Below are positions 17,379-27,053 of a stretch of 64,000 nt of DNA, in pieces (positions within the stretch are counted from its first letter, which is position 1; each line of letters starts with the position of its first letter). The notes under the pieces are model-generated. The model worked only from the letters and a program-made list of their open reading frames with translations, made no database searches and had not been told where the DNA came from. A program made the translations under genes and the position numbers. Source of the stretch: DATFWC01 sp963777755 (GTDB lineage Bacteria > Pseudomonadota > Alphaproteobacteria > Rhizobiales > Xanthobacteraceae); contig CAVZSC010000023.1 of assembly GCA_963777755.1 (NCBI GenBank), positions 13,623 through 77,622 on the forward strand, read 5' to 3'.

Positions 17379-17840
17379 ATGAGTGCAGAAGCCCGCCTCA
17401 AGGAGCTCGGCATTGTCCTTCCCAACCTGGCGACACCGATGGCGAACTACGTTCCCTATCGGTTGGTGGGAAATCTGCTCTATCTGTCGGGCCAGGGCCC
17501 GCGCGACGAGAACGGCAAGAACCTGACCGGCAAGGTCGACACCGAGGTGAGCGTGGAGGAGGCTTATCGGCGGGCGCGCTTGGTCGGTCTCGGCCTGCTC
17601 GCGGCGACGCGCACGGCGCTCGGCTCGCTCGATCGCGTGGAGGCGGTGATCAAGCTCCTCGGCATGGTCAACTCGGCGCCGACCTTCGGCCAGCAGCCCA
17701 AGGTGATCAACGGCTGCTCCGACCTGTTCGTGGAGGTGTTCGGCGAGGCCGGCCGCCACGCACGCTCGGCGGTCGGCATGGCTGGGCTGCCGAACCAGAT
17801 CTCGGTCGAGATCGAAGCGATCCTGGCCGTCAAGCCGTGA
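17379..17840 (+). CDS. RidA/YjgF-family protein
   Basis: A 153-residue member of the RidA superfamily, in the longer branch that starts with a RLKELGIVLPNLATPMANYV leader. The core shows GNLLYLSGQGPRDENGKNL and ends in a ribbon with ARSAVGMAGLPNQISVEIEA, which keeps the Arg that binds carboxylates in active imine deaminases. RidA proteins hydrolyse reactive enamine/imine intermediates or act on related amino-muconate products. The flavoprotein is divergent and the ACMSD-like amidohydrolase follows 69 bases on, so a role in clearing a nitrogen-bearing ring-cleavage product is plausible. Confidence 0.88.
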   Translation: MSAEARLKELGIVLPNLATPMANYVPYRLVGNLLYLSGQGPRDENGKNLTGKVDTEVSVEEAYRRARLVGLGLLAATRTALGSLDRVEAVIKLLGMVNSAPTFGQQPKVINGCSDLFVEVFGEAGRHARSAVGMAGLPNQISVEIEAILAVKP

Positions 17841-17909
17841 CCGGCAGCGGATTTGGCGATAAAGTGGATGAGTGCCGCCCGGAACGAGGTGGCCACAAGG
17901 GAGGACGCG

Positions 17910-19007
17910 ATGAGGCCAACGACGAAACATAAACTCTTCCGCGGCTGCGTGTGCTGCGCGGAGCCCGTTGCACCCGCAAGTCCCGCGCGGCGTAATTTCC
18001 TCGCCGGCGGAGCGGCTGCGCTCGGCTTCGCGGCGACCGCGGGCCTGACGCCGGCAGCCGCGCAGGCGCCGACGTCCCGCACGCGCATCGACGTCCACCA
18101 TCATTTCATCCCGCCGGTGCATGTGGAGTCCATGATGAAGCCCGGCCGCCGCGTCGGCCCGCCGCCGCCGAAATGGTCGCCCGCCTCCTCGCTCGAGGAC
18201 ATGGACAAGAGCGGCATCGCCACCGCCATCCTCTCGGCGGTCCAGCCCGGCGTCTGGTACGGCAACAATCATGACGAAGCGCGCAAGCTTTCGCGCGACC
18301 TCAACGAATATGCCGCCAAGACCATCCAGGATCACCCTGGCCGATTCGGCCTGTTCGCCGTGATCGCGCCACCCGACGTCGAGGGCAGCCTCAAGGAGAT
18401 CGAATACGCGCTCGATACGCTCAAGGCCGACGGTATCGGCCTCCTCACCAGCTACCAGGACAAGTATCTCGGCGATCCCGCGTTCGCGCCGATCTACGAG
18501 GAGCTCAACCGGCGCCGCGCGGTTATCTACGTCCACCCGACCACGCCCGACTGCTGTCGCGGCCTCGTTCCCGGCATCCCGCCCGGCTCGATCGAATACG
18601 CAACCGACTCGACCCGCACCATCGCGCACATCGTGTTCAGCGGCACGGCGACGAAATACCCGAACATCCGCTGGATCTTCTCCCACTCGGGCGGCACCTT
18701 GCCGTTCCTCACCGGCCGCTTCGTGCGCCTGTGGGAGGAGCGCAAGCAGGCGCACCTGCCGAATGGGCCGCTGCCGGAGTTCAAGAAATTCAGCTACGAG
18801 CTCGCCCAGGGCAATACGCCAGGCCAGATCGCGGCACTGCTCAAGATGGTGTCGATCTCCCAGGTGATGTACGGGACCGACTTCCCGTTCCGCGACGGCG
18901 CCGAGGTCAACAAGGGCATCGCGGAGTACGGCTTTTCCGCCACCGACATCCGCGCCATCGAGCGGGAGAACGCGCTCGCCATGCTGCCGCGGCTGAAGGG
19001 GGCATGA
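17910..19007 (+). CDS. Exported ACMSD-type amidohydrolase/decarboxylase
   Basis: A 365-residue metal-dependent hydrolase of the amidohydrolase-2 family, related to ACMSD and gamma-resorcylate decarboxylase. I start at ATG 17910 because GGGAGGA lies five bases upstream. The N-terminus carries a Tat-type signal (RRNFLAGGAAALGFAATAG), so the enzyme should be exported folded, unusual for this family. Metal ligands are visible in IDVHHHFIPP, in the His of VHPTTPDCC, in WIFSHSGGTLPFL and in the catalytic Asp of MYGTDFPF. Together with RidA it suggests processing of a carboxylated aromatic or muconate derivative. Confidence 0.87.
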   Translation: MRPTTKHKLFRGCVCCAEPVAPASPARRNFLAGGAAALGFAATAGLTPAAAQAPTSRTRIDVHHHFIPPVHVESMMKPGRRVGPPPPKWSPASSLEDMDKSGIATAILSAVQPGVWYGNNHDEARKLSRDLNEYAAKTIQDHPGRFGLFAVIAPPDVEGSLKEIEYALDTLKADGIGLLTSYQDKYLGDPAFAPIYEELNRRRAVIYVHPTTPDCCRGLVPGIPPGSIEYATDSTRTIAHIVFSGTATKYPNIRWIFSHSGGTLPFLTGRFVRLWEERKQAHLPNGPLPEFKKFSYELAQGNTPGQIAALLKMVSISQVMYGTDFPFRDGAEVNKGIAEYGFSATDIRAIERENALAMLPRLKGA

Positions 19008-19010
19008 CTC

Positions 19011-19104
19011 GTAGGGTGGGCAAAATCGCTTGCTTCGGCACCACCGCGTGGGCAAGGCGCGCCTGCGATTTTGCCCACGCGGATAAGCGCCTTGCCCACC
19101 CTAC
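19011..19104. repeat. Palindromic repeat bounded by GTAGGGTGGGCAAAATCGC
   Basis: The element opens with GTAGGGTGGGCAAAATCGC and closes with GCGATTTTGCCCACGCG and then CTTGCCCACCCTAC, so its ends can pair over about 19 bases with an internal loop. It begins a few bases after the amidohydrolase stop and may end that transcript. Confidence 0.7.
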
Positions 19105-19596
19105 GGCGCAGCGTATCTTGCGTGCTGCCACAATCGATCAACAGGTTATCCCCAGCTGAGGTGGTTGAAATTCCTGCCGAGTTTCCGTTTTGGTGAACAG
19201 CGCCTCGCGCCGCACGCGCTCCCGCGTGACACGCCGGGGCGCTGTGCTATCCTGATCTTGCACGGGCGATCACGTGGCAAAGAGCGGGGTCCGAGGATGC
19301 AATCCCCCGCCGCGCTGCCTCCATAGTCGCTCCTCGGTGTGACGCCCGTGCGCCCTCCGTCGTTTGTCGAGCGGCCGCCCAAGCGCCTGTTCACGTCGAT
19401 GAAATCGATTCCGAAAAAACCCGCACCGCCGAAGTCGAGCGCGACACCGCTCTCGCTATCGCGCTTTCTCACGCTGTGGCACCAGCGCGGCGGGTCCCGC
19501 GGGCCTCAGCCGCGGCCGCGCAAGCCGTTTTCAGCCATCATCGCTCCCCGGTCTCGCGCAACATCCTCTCCACGCGCCCGCTGAAACGCGTCCTGG
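19105..19596. other. Gene-poor stretch, nothing supported
   Basis: About 490 bases lie between the palindromic repeat and the DUF4258 remnant. Open frames on both strands are low in complexity (Arg/Pro/Ser-rich) with no ribosome site. I see no RNA gene. Confidence 0.45.
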
Positions 19597-19861
19597 TTAA
19601 AGCGATCCCTTGCGCTTCCGGTCGAAGAATACGGTCACAACCCTCACCGTATCGTCTTCCCGCGCATCCGCCACACGAAGGACGCGATTCCCGTACTCAG
19701 GCCATGCGGCGGTAGGCGCGCGTGATACTGGCGCGCGTCGGATCGGGCTCGACGAGCTCAGGCGCTCTGATGGTGAGTTCGACCCATTCGCGCGGAATAT
19801 TTCGCTCGGCCAACATGTCGTCGGCGTGGCGCGTGAAGACGACCGAGACCTCTCGACTCAC
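19597..19861 (-). pseudogene. DUF4258-type small protein, frameshifted
   Basis: The gene starts at GTG 19861, overlapping the stop of the DUF2283 gene as GTGA. Its first frame reads VFTRHADDMLAERNIPREWV and ELTIRAPELVEPDP, then stops at 19697 after RRMA. Dropping one base near 19697-19702 restores EYGNRVLRVADAREDDTVRV and VTVFFDRKRKGSL up to TAA at 19597. Together this is the full DUF4258 pattern (T-R-H-A at the start, RVLRVV...VVTVYFDR-like end). The protein is therefore either a recent pseudogene or a sequencing error. DUF4258-DUF2283 pairs are compact toxin-antitoxin-like modules in many bacteria, but that role is not proven. Confidence 0.72.
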
Positions 19862-20052
19862 TCGGCCGCCGTCGGGAGTTTGGCTCCCGCCGCCAAGTGC
19901 TTGCTCGCATCCAACAGCTCGATGGCTACGATGCGCCCTTCGGCATCGAAATCGAGCACGACCCCGTCTGTCACTTCCTCGCTCTCCACGATCTTGGCGT
20001 CGGCGAAGCGGACATAGAGGGCATCGGCTTCGGCATCATATAGAGTTTTCAT
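19858..20052 (-). CDS. DUF2283 family protein
   Basis: A 64-residue protein that I start at ATG 20052, giving the family start MKTLYDAEADALYVRFADAK. The middle reads ESEEVTDGVVLDFDAEGRIV and the end AIELLDASKHL, all typical of DUF2283 (Y-D-x-E-x-D-x-L-Y-I/V, then D-x-x-G-x-V-x-G-I-E). It is the upstream partner of the DUF4258 gene, overlapping it by four bases, so the two are made together. The upstream extension to 20091 lacks coding character. In such pairs the DUF2283 partner is usually suspected to be the antitoxin-like member (inference). Confidence 0.85.
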   Translation of the reverse strand: MKTLYDAEADALYVRFADAKIVESEEVTDGVVLDFDAEGRIVAIELLDASKHLAAGAKLPTAAE

Positions 20053-20134
20053 CGCCGTACCTTCCGCGGTGCAATCACGAGCATAGCACAATACTTGGCA
20101 TCGCCATCAGGCGCGAGGCGCCTGGTTCGCCGCA

Positions 20135-21307
20135 TCACCCTTCGCCGATCTCGCGCAGGATTTCCGCCGTGTGCTCGCCGAGACGCGGTGCCGGGTGATC
20201 GGCCGCCATCGGCTTTCCGTCCATCAGGATCGGGGTGCGCACGCCCGGGACGCTGCCGTCCTTCGCGGGGTCGCTCTTCGGCGCGATCCGCATCCCGCGA
20301 TGCACGACCTGCGGGTCTGAGAACACCTGCTCGAGGTTGTTGATCGGCCCGGCCGGAACGCCCACGGCCTCCAGCTTCGCCAGGAGGTCGGTGGCCGTGA
20401 ACACCTTGGTCAGGCCGGAGAGCCGGGCGATTAGCTCGCCGCGGTTGGCGAGGCGATCGGAATTCTTGAGAAAGGCGGGCTGCTCGGCGAGCGTGGGATC
20501 GCCCAGCACCTTGCACAGCCGGGCGAATTGGGCGTCGTTGCCGGTGGCGATGATGATGTATCCCTCCTCCACGGGAAACACCTGGTAGGGAACGATGTTC
20601 GGGTGGGCGTTGCCGATCCGCTGCGGCACCTTGCCGGACACGAGGTAATTGAGCGCTTGGTTGGCGAGCACGCCGACGGTAGTGTCGACCAACGCGGTGT
20701 CGACGTAGGCGCCGTGGCCGGTGCGTTCGCGCTGCGCCAGCGCCGCCAGGATGCCGACCACCGAGTAGACGCCGGTCATGATGTCGGAGACCGGGACGCC
20801 GGCGCGCGTCGGCTCCCCCTCCGGCATCCCGGTAATGTCCATGAAGCCGCCCATGCCCTGCGCCATCAGGTCGTAGCCGGCGCGCGCCGCATAGGGGCCC
20901 GTCTGGCCGAAGCCGGTGACCGAGCAGTAGATCAGGCGCGGCGCCTCGTCCTTGAGGCTCTGGTAGTCGAGCCCGAACTTGGCGAGCCCGCCGACCTTGA
21001 AATTCTCGATCAGCACGTCGGAGCGGGCGGCGAGCTTGCGCACGATGCGGCGTCCCTCGTCGCTCTCGAAATCGAGCTCGATCGAGCGCTTGCCGCGGTT
21101 GGTCGCGTGAAAATAGGCGGCGCCCAGATGGCCGCCGTCGGCGGCCGCCACGAACGGCGGTCCCCAGCCGCGCGTATCGTCGCCGGTTCCTGTGCGCTCG
21201 ACCTTGATCACGTCGGCGCCGAGATCGGCGAGCATCTGGCCCGCCCACGGCCCGGCCAGGATGCGGGCGAGCTCAAGGACACGAAGACCGGACAGGGGAC
21301 CCGGCAT
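20135..21307 (-). CDS. CaiB/BaiF-family (type III) CoA transferase
   Basis: A 390-residue class III CoA transferase. The N-terminus LSGLRVLELARILAGPWAGQ and the stretch ADVIKVERTGTGDDTRGWGP are diagnostic. The catalytic Asp is in ARAGYDLMAQGMGGFMDITG. The C-terminal half shows the FLKNSDRLANRGELI region and ends with the family phrase PAPRLGEHTAEILREIG. These enzymes move CoA between carboxylic acids without ATP, so it may activate the imported or ring-cleaved acid. It lies 30 bases after the permease gene in the same direction and probably ends the dipeptide-transporter operon. Confidence 0.9.
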   Translation of the reverse strand: MPGPLSGLRVLELARILAGPWAGQMLADLGADVIKVERTGTGDDTRGWGPPFVAAADGGHLGAAYFHATNRGKRSIELDFESDEGRRIVRKLAARSDVLIENFKVGGLAKFGLDYQSLKDEAPRLIYCSVTGFGQTGPYAARAGYDLMAQGMGGFMDITGMPEGEPTRAGVPVSDIMTGVYSVVGILAALAQRERTGHGAYVDTALVDTTVGVLANQALNYLVSGKVPQRIGNAHPNIVPYQVFPVEEGYIIIATGNDAQFARLCKVLGDPTLAEQPAFLKNSDRLANRGELIARLSGLTKVFTATDLLAKLEAVGVPAGPINNLEQVFSDPQVVHRGMRIAPKSDPAKDGSVPGVRTPILMDGKPMAADHPAPRLGEHTAEILREIGEG

Positions 21308-21337
21308 GAAGTTCTCCTTCTACAACGTGAATAGCTT

Positions 21338-22249
21338 CTACACCTTGAAGCGTGGGTCGAGCCAATCGCGCAAGGCGTCGCCGAACAGGTTGAAGGCGAA
21401 CACAGCGAGGCTGATGGCAAGCCCGGGGAAGATGATCATCCACGGCGCCTCGCGGTAGAAGTCGGCCGCGTTGCCGGACAGCATCAGGCCCCAGGCCGGC
21501 GTCGGCTCGGTGACGCCGAGGCCGAGGAAGGACAGCGACGCCTCCGCCAGGATCGCCTGAGCGATGAACGCGGTGAGCATGATCAGGTAGGGCGCGACCA
21601 CGTTGGGCGCCATGTGGCGGAAGATGATGCGCCGGTGCGAGTAGCCCGCCGCGCGCGCCGCATCGACGTAAGGCATGACGCGGACCGCGAGCGCCGCCGC
21701 ACGCACCACACGCGCCACCCGCGGCACGATCGGGATGGCGATGGCGACGATCAGGTTGAAGTCGATGCCGAACACGATGCCGGCCTTGAGCGCCGCCACC
21801 ACCACCAACGCCAGCACGATGATTGGGAAGGCGAGCAGAACGTCGACCACGCGCTGGATCCAGTCGTCGATGCGGCCGCCGAAATAGGCCGAGGCGGTGC
21901 CGATCACGGCGCCGATGGTCGAGCCGAAGAACGACGAGGTGAACCCGATCACCAGGGCGGTGCGGGCACCCCAGATGATGCGCGAGAGGATGTCGCGGCC
22001 ATAGGCGTCGGTGCCGCACCAGTGCTCCCACGACGGGGCGGCGAGGATCGACGTGAAGTCGATGTCGAGCGGATTGTACGGGGAAACCCACTGGGAGAAG
22101 ATGCCGGCGACCATCATGATGCAGATCATGACGAAGCTCGCCGCGCCGAGCGGCTGCTGCCGGCAGAAATCCAGCAACGGGTTGGGCCCCGCGACCACGT
22201 CGGCCCGCGACGCGGTGGGCGCCGGAAGGGTGATCGGCGCGTCAGTCAT
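21338..22249 (-). CDS. Dipeptide/oligopeptide-type ABC transporter permease (DppC-like)
   Basis: A 303-residue inner-membrane permease. After a cytoplasmic leader (DFCRQQPLGAAS) it has the DppC-family extracytoplasmic stretch HWCGTDAYGRDILSRIIWGA, then five spans. The EAA loop reads YVDAARAAGYSHRRIIFRHM, which contacts the ATPase. The end LGDALRDWLDPRFKV is typical. Its start overlaps the end of the upstream permease by eight bases. Substrates of this transporter class include peptides, opines, glutathione, nickel chelates and small xenobiotics, so specificity stays open. Confidence 0.92.
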   Translation of the reverse strand: MTDAPITLPAPTASRADVVAGPNPLLDFCRQQPLGAASFVMICIMMVAGIFSQWVSPYNPLDIDFTSILAAPSWEHWCGTDAYGRDILSRIIWGARTALVIGFTSSFFGSTIGAVIGTASAYFGGRIDDWIQRVVDVLLAFPIIVLALVVVAALKAGIVFGIDFNLIVAIAIPIVPRVARVVRAAALAVRVMPYVDAARAAGYSHRRIIFRHMAPNVVAPYLIMLTAFIAQAILAEASLSFLGLGVTEPTPAWGLMLSGNAADFYREAPWMIIFPGLAISLAVFAFNLFGDALRDWLDPRFKV

Positions 22250-23195
22250 AGCGCACCCGCGGATCGAATACGGCGTAGAGCAGGTCCACCGCCAGGTTTA
22301 TCAGCACGTAGAACCCGGCGATCAGCATCACCATGCCCTGGATCAGGGTGAAGTCGTTGCGCGAGACGCTCTGCACGAACAGCTTGCCGATTCCGTTGAG
22401 GTTGAACACCTGCTCGGTGACCACGAGCCCGCCGATCAGGAACGCGAACTCCAGCCCGATGACGGTGATGGCGGGTAGCATGGCGTTGCGCAGCGCGTGG
22501 CGCGTCACCACCAGCCGCTCGTACACGCCCTTGGCGCGGGCCGTCCGGATATAGTCCTCGCTGAACACTTCGAGCAGCGAAGAGCGGATCATGCGCGCGG
22601 TCACCGCGCAGTAGCGGTAGCCCACCGCCATGGCGGGCCAGATCAGCTGGGTCAGGTTGGCGACCGGATCGACATAGATGGGCGTGAAGGTGATCGGCGG
22701 CAGCCAGTTGAATGCCGCCAGCAGGCCGATCATGATCAACATGCCGAACCAGAACGACGGGATCGACAGTCCGCCGATCGTGATGATCCGCATCATGTAG
22801 TCGATCCAAGTGTCGCGGAACAACGCCGCCAGCGTTCCCAGCGGAATGGCGATCAGCACCGCCACGATGGTCGCCAGGATGGCGACCTCCAGTGACAGCT
22901 CGAGCCGGGTCGCGATCTCCTCCATGACTGGCCGGTCGGTCCACATCGACTTGCCGAAGTCGAGCTTCGCCATGCCGACCATCCAGTCGGTGAACTGGAT
23001 CGCCAGCGGTTTGTCGAGGCCGAGCCGCCGGCGCTCCATCTCGATCGTCTCCTGCGAGACGCTGCCGCCGTCGCCGCGCAGCTTCACCTCGACCACGTCG
23101 CCGGGGACGATGCGCAGCATGAAGAAGACAAGCACCGCGACGCCGATTAGCGTCGGGATCATCAGCAGCAGTCGGTTGATGGTGTAGCGCAGCAT
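22242..23195 (-). CDS. Dipeptide/oligopeptide-type ABC transporter permease (DppB-like)
   Basis: A 317-residue permease starting at ATG 23195 (MLRYTINRLLLMIPTLIGVA), the usual DppB beginning. A TTG at 23240 would add 15 residues. Further marks are the periplasmic RRRLGLDKPLAIQF region, the EAA loop YIRTARAKGVYERLVVTRHA and the tail DLLYAVFDPRVRYD. It forms the membrane channel with the DppC-like protein. It lies 46 bases after the binding-protein gene. Confidence 0.92.
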   Translation of the reverse strand: MLRYTINRLLLMIPTLIGVAVLVFFMLRIVPGDVVEVKLRGDGGSVSQETIEMERRRLGLDKPLAIQFTDWMVGMAKLDFGKSMWTDRPVMEEIATRLELSLEVAILATIVAVLIAIPLGTLAALFRDTWIDYMMRIITIGGLSIPSFWFGMLIMIGLLAAFNWLPPITFTPIYVDPVANLTQLIWPAMAVGYRYCAVTARMIRSSLLEVFSEDYIRTARAKGVYERLVVTRHALRNAMLPAITVIGLEFAFLIGGLVVTEQVFNLNGIGKLFVQSVSRNDFTLIQGMVMLIAGFYVLINLAVDLLYAVFDPRVRYD

Positions 23196-23241
23196 GCGGG
23201 TGGGGGCCGCGGCCCGGGCGAGCCGGTCCGCGGCGGTCAAT

Positions 23242-24826
23242 TCACTGGTTGAGCCAGACGTCGGCGAGGTCGGCGCCGAGGTTGTGGCTGGGAGACATTT
23301 TCCAGCCCATCACCGTCTTGTGCGACGGCACGATGCGGTGCCACCACAGGAGCGGCTGCTGGTAGGCCTGCTCGAACAGCCGCTTTTCGAACGCCCGGAT
23401 CAGCGCCTTGCGCTTGTCCGGATCGCGCTCGCGCAGGTGGTCGTCATAGAGCTTGTCGAGCTCCGGGTCCTTCGAGCGCGACCGGTTCTCCGGGGCGCGG
23501 TCGACCGAAAGGTACTTGGCGAGGCCGAGGCTCGAATCGTCCATGAACAGGTTGGAGAAATCGATCGCCACGTCGTGGTTGCCTGCGTTCATGGTCGCCA
23601 AATAGGGCGCGGTGTCGAACTGCTTGTGATCGACGGTGACGCCGATCTGCCGCCACTGGTCGACCAGGAAGATACCGGCTGGCGTATAGGGCATGGCGAG
23701 ATTGCGGTTGTGCAGCGTGAGGCTGAGGTTCGGCACGCCGGCCTCGGCGAGCAGGCGCTTCGCTTCCTCCCGTGACGCCTTGATGTCCTTGGAGAAGCCG
23801 GGCAGCTTGACGAGCTCCGCCTCCGGCGTGGCGAACGGCGAGCCGGGCCGAATCACGCCACCGACCGATCGCAGCGTGGAGATCCGCGAGAGGCCCTGGC
23901 TGCCGCCCCACCGGTCGATCGCCATCAGCAGCGCCCTGCGCACGCGAACGTCGTCGAACGGCTTCTTCTCCGTATTGAACGCGATCAGCAGATTGAGCGT
24001 CCAGCTCGAACTCCTCGATGCGGATGCGGTCGCCCATCGCCTGCACCAGCCGGTCGCGCTCGGCCGGCGAGATGCCGCGGTACTCGGCCAGCACCTGTCC
24101 GCCCTGCAGCGCATTGAGCATGGCTGCCGCCTGCAGCGTGAAGATGCCCTTGAACCCGTCCAGGTAGGGCAGGCCCTGCTTGAAATAGGCGTCATTCTTC
24201 TTGCCCGAGACGTGGCTGCCCTTGACGTGCTCGACGAAGACGAACGGCCCGGTCCCGTTGATCTTGGCCTTGGGCCCATTCGGATCCGCGCTGAGGTCCT
24301 TGGCGGCATAGATGCAGTTCCACGGCGAAGCGAAATGCTCGAGCATCGCCGCGTTCACCGCCTTCATCTTGAACACGATGGTGAGCGGATCGGGAGTCTC
24401 GATCGTGCCGATGTCGGAAAACGTCGCCTTGCGGGTCGACACCACGCCCTGCGGCGGGTTGCGGAGGCGGTCATACGTGGCCTTGACGTCGGCCGCGGTG
24501 AGCGCGGTGCCATCATGGAACTTGACGCCGCCGCGGAGCTTGAAGCTGTAGGTCATCAGGTCGGGCGCGACCGTCCACGATTCGGCAAGGTCGCCTTCCA
24601 CGTCGGGAAACTTGTCCAGATTGAACCGCAGCAGCGTGGAATAGAACGGCGCCGCGAAATGCAGGGTGGCGTAGGTATCGCTGCCATGGCAGTCGTAATG
24701 CGGCGTCTCGGCGCTGATGGCGAAATTCAGCGTTCCTCCGCGCTTCGGCGTCTGCGCCTGCGCCGCGCCCGCCGCGCAGGCGAGTACGGCGCCCGCAATC
24801 GCCCACGCCAGCCTTTTCATTTTCAT
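23242..24826 (-). pseudogene. Dipeptide-type ABC transporter binding protein (family 5), one-base frameshift
   Basis: ATG 24826 follows GGAGGAAAG and gives a signal peptide MKMKRLAWAIAGAVLACA ending AQA. The first frame covers the N-lobe (RGGTLNFAISAETPHYDCHG, then VKFHDGTALTAADVKATYDR) up to RIRIEEFELD. The rest continues in the next frame from WTLNLLIAFNTEKKPFDDVR to the end ADVWLNQ. Removing one base at about 24008-24010 joins both into a full-length protein of about 527 residues (1585 bases = 3n+1). The gene is otherwise intact, so a sequencing error or very recent mutation is likely. It heads the operon with the DppB, DppC and CaiB genes. Confidence 0.85.
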
Positions 24827-24859
24827 TGAGCTTTCCTCCATCTCGTCGCCGCCCGAAAT

Positions 24860-26920
24860 TCAGAGTTTTATACACGCGGCGAAATGTCCAGGCTTCATTT
24901 GCCGCAGCGGCGGCACGGTCTCCCGGCATTCGGGGCCGGCCATCGGGCAGCGCGTATTGAACACGCAGCCGGACGGCGGCGACAGCGGGCTCGGCAGCTC
25001 GCCCGTGATCAGGCGCGGCGCGCGCGCCTGCTCAACGGTCGGATCTGGCACCGGCGCCGCGTCGAGCAGCAGGCGCGTATACGGATGCAGCGGCTCGCGA
25101 TAAAGCGTATCACGCTCGGCGACCTCCATGATCCGCCCGAGATACATGACGACCACGCGCATCGAGATGTGCCGAACCACCGCGAGGTCGTGGGCAATGA
25201 ACAGGTAGGCGAGGCCGAGCGTGCGCTGCAGGTCCTCCAGCAGGTTTATGATCTGACCCTGGATCGACACGTCGAGGGCCGAAACCGCCTCGTCGCAGAC
25301 GATGAATGTGGGCTCGATCGCGAGCGCGCGGGCAATGCCGACGCGCTGGCGCTGTCCGCCCGACAACTGGTGCGGATAGCGGTTCGCCAGCTCCGGCCGC
25401 AGTCCCACCTGCTCGAGAATGCGCATCACCCGCTCCGTCTGTGCGCGCCGGTCGGGCACCAGCGAATAGACGTGCATCGGTTCGCCGACGATCTGGCCGA
25501 CCGTCATGCGCGGATTGAGCGAGCTGTAGGGATCCTGGAAGATGACCTGCACCTTGCGGCGGACGGCGGCGAGTTCGGACGCCGACGCGGTCACGAGATC
25601 GGTGCCGCCGAAGCGGATTTCCCCCGAGGTGGGCTGCTCCAATCGCAGGATCAGCCGGCCGACCGTGGTCTTGCCGCAGCCCGACTCCCCGACCAGCCCG
25701 AGCGTTTCGCCTGCGCCTATGTCGAAGCTCACGTCTTCCACTGCCCGCACGCGGCCGAGCGTGCCGCGCAATCCGCTGCGCAGCGTGAAATGCTTGGTGA
25801 GATTGCGCACTGACAGGATCGGCTCGGGCGTTTCGCGCACGACAGTCGTGGCGTCCAGGCTGGCGGCGGCCCACGTGATCTTTCCGGCGGCGATCTCGGC
25901 GTGGCGAAAGCATGCCGACAGCCCGCCGGTGTCGGTCGGAACGAGCGGCGGGTCGTCCGCGCAGACGTCGATGCGGTACGGGCAACGCGGCGCGAAGCGG
26001 CATCCGGGCGGCGCGGTCGCGAGATTGGGCGGCAGGCCTTCGATCGTCTCGAGCCGCGCGCCGCGCGGCCGGTCGAGGCGGGGCACCGAGCGCAGCAGGC
26101 CCATCGTGTAGGGATGCCGCGGCCGGTGGAAGACCGCATCGGCGCTGCCCTGCTCCACCCGGCGCGCTGCATACATGACGATGACGCGGTTGGCATAGCG
26201 CGCGACCACGCCGAGGTTATGGGTGATGATGATCAGCGCGATGTCGAGCTTGCGCGACAGATCCTTCATCAGCTCGAGGATCTGTGCCTGGATGGTGACG
26301 TCGAGCGCGGTGGTCGGTTCGTCGGCGATGATGAGCTTCGGATTGCAGGCAAGCCCGATCGCGATCATGACGCGCTGGCGCATGCCGCCGGAGAACTGGT
26401 GCGGGTACTGGTCGAGGCGCCGGTCGGCATCGGGAATGCCCACCATCCCCATCAGCTCGACCGCGCGCGCCCGCGCCGCCGTTTCGCTGAGGCCCAGGTG
26501 GATCTGCAGCGGCTCCATGATCTGCAGCCCGATCGTCAGGATCGGGTTGAGCGAGGTCATCGGCTCCTGGAAGATCATCGAGATGTCGCGGCCGCGAATC
26601 TCCCGCATCGCCTCCTCGTCGAGGTCGAGCAGGTTGCGGCCGTCGAACACGACCCGGCCCCGCGGGATCCGGCCCGTCAGGCGGGGCAGGAGACGCATGA
26701 TGGAGAGGGCGGACACCGACTTGCCGGATCCCGATTCGCCGACGATGGCGAGCACCTCGCCGCGGCTGACCTCGAGGCTCAGGCCCTCGACCGCGTGCAC
26801 CACGCCGTGCGAGGTGAGGAAATGCACGTGCAAATCCTCGACCTTGAGTAGCGCCTCGGCAGCCTCCGCCTGCAAATTCGGTCGAAACTGCGATTCCGCC
26901 CTGGATTCGATAATACTCAC
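24860..26920 (-). CDS. Fused dipeptide-type ABC transporter ATPase (DppD-DppF fusion)
   Basis: A 686-residue protein with two complete ABC ATPase domains in tandem. Domain 1 (about 25-290) has GESGSGKSVSALSIMRLLP, signature FSGGMRQRVMIA and Walker B LIIADEPTTALD. Domain 2 (about 365-620) has GESGCGKTTVGRLILRLEQ, signature LSGGQRQRVGIA and IVCDEAVSALD, where the usual Glu-Pro after Asp is Glu-Ala. Each is followed by the peptide-transporter Cys-rich tail (PPGCRFAPRCPY and PSGCVFNTRCPM). Fusion replaces the separate DppD and DppF subunits. It is the first gene of the operon, 33 bases before the binding protein, and is divergent from malonyl-CoA decarboxylase. Confidence 0.93.
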   Translation of the reverse strand: MSIIESRAESQFRPNLQAEAAEALLKVEDLHVHFLTSHGVVHAVEGLSLEVSRGEVLAIVGESGSGKSVSALSIMRLLPRLTGRIPRGRVVFDGRNLLDLDEEAMREIRGRDISMIFQEPMTSLNPILTIGLQIMEPLQIHLGLSETAARARAVELMGMVGIPDADRRLDQYPHQFSGGMRQRVMIAIGLACNPKLIIADEPTTALDVTIQAQILELMKDLSRKLDIALIIITHNLGVVARYANRVIVMYAARRVEQGSADAVFHRPRHPYTMGLLRSVPRLDRPRGARLETIEGLPPNLATAPPGCRFAPRCPYRIDVCADDPPLVPTDTGGLSACFRHAEIAAGKITWAAASLDATTVVRETPEPILSVRNLTKHFTLRSGLRGTLGRVRAVEDVSFDIGAGETLGLVGESGCGKTTVGRLILRLEQPTSGEIRFGGTDLVTASASELAAVRRKVQVIFQDPYSSLNPRMTVGQIVGEPMHVYSLVPDRRAQTERVMRILEQVGLRPELANRYPHQLSGGQRQRVGIARALAIEPTFIVCDEAVSALDVSIQGQIINLLEDLQRTLGLAYLFIAHDLAVVRHISMRVVVMYLGRIMEVAERDTLYREPLHPYTRLLLDAAPVPDPTVEQARAPRLITGELPSPLSPPSGCVFNTRCPMAGPECRETVPPLRQMKPGHFAACIKL

Positions 26921-27053
26921 GTCTTGATCTTTTCTTGCCGCTGGTCAGCCTATACCTGATTGGGCCGGGGTAGGGCTACACCGGCGCATGCGACTTTAGG
27001 ACCAGTATCGGCGACACTGTCCTGTCAGCCCCCGGCGCTATGGACCCGCGGTA

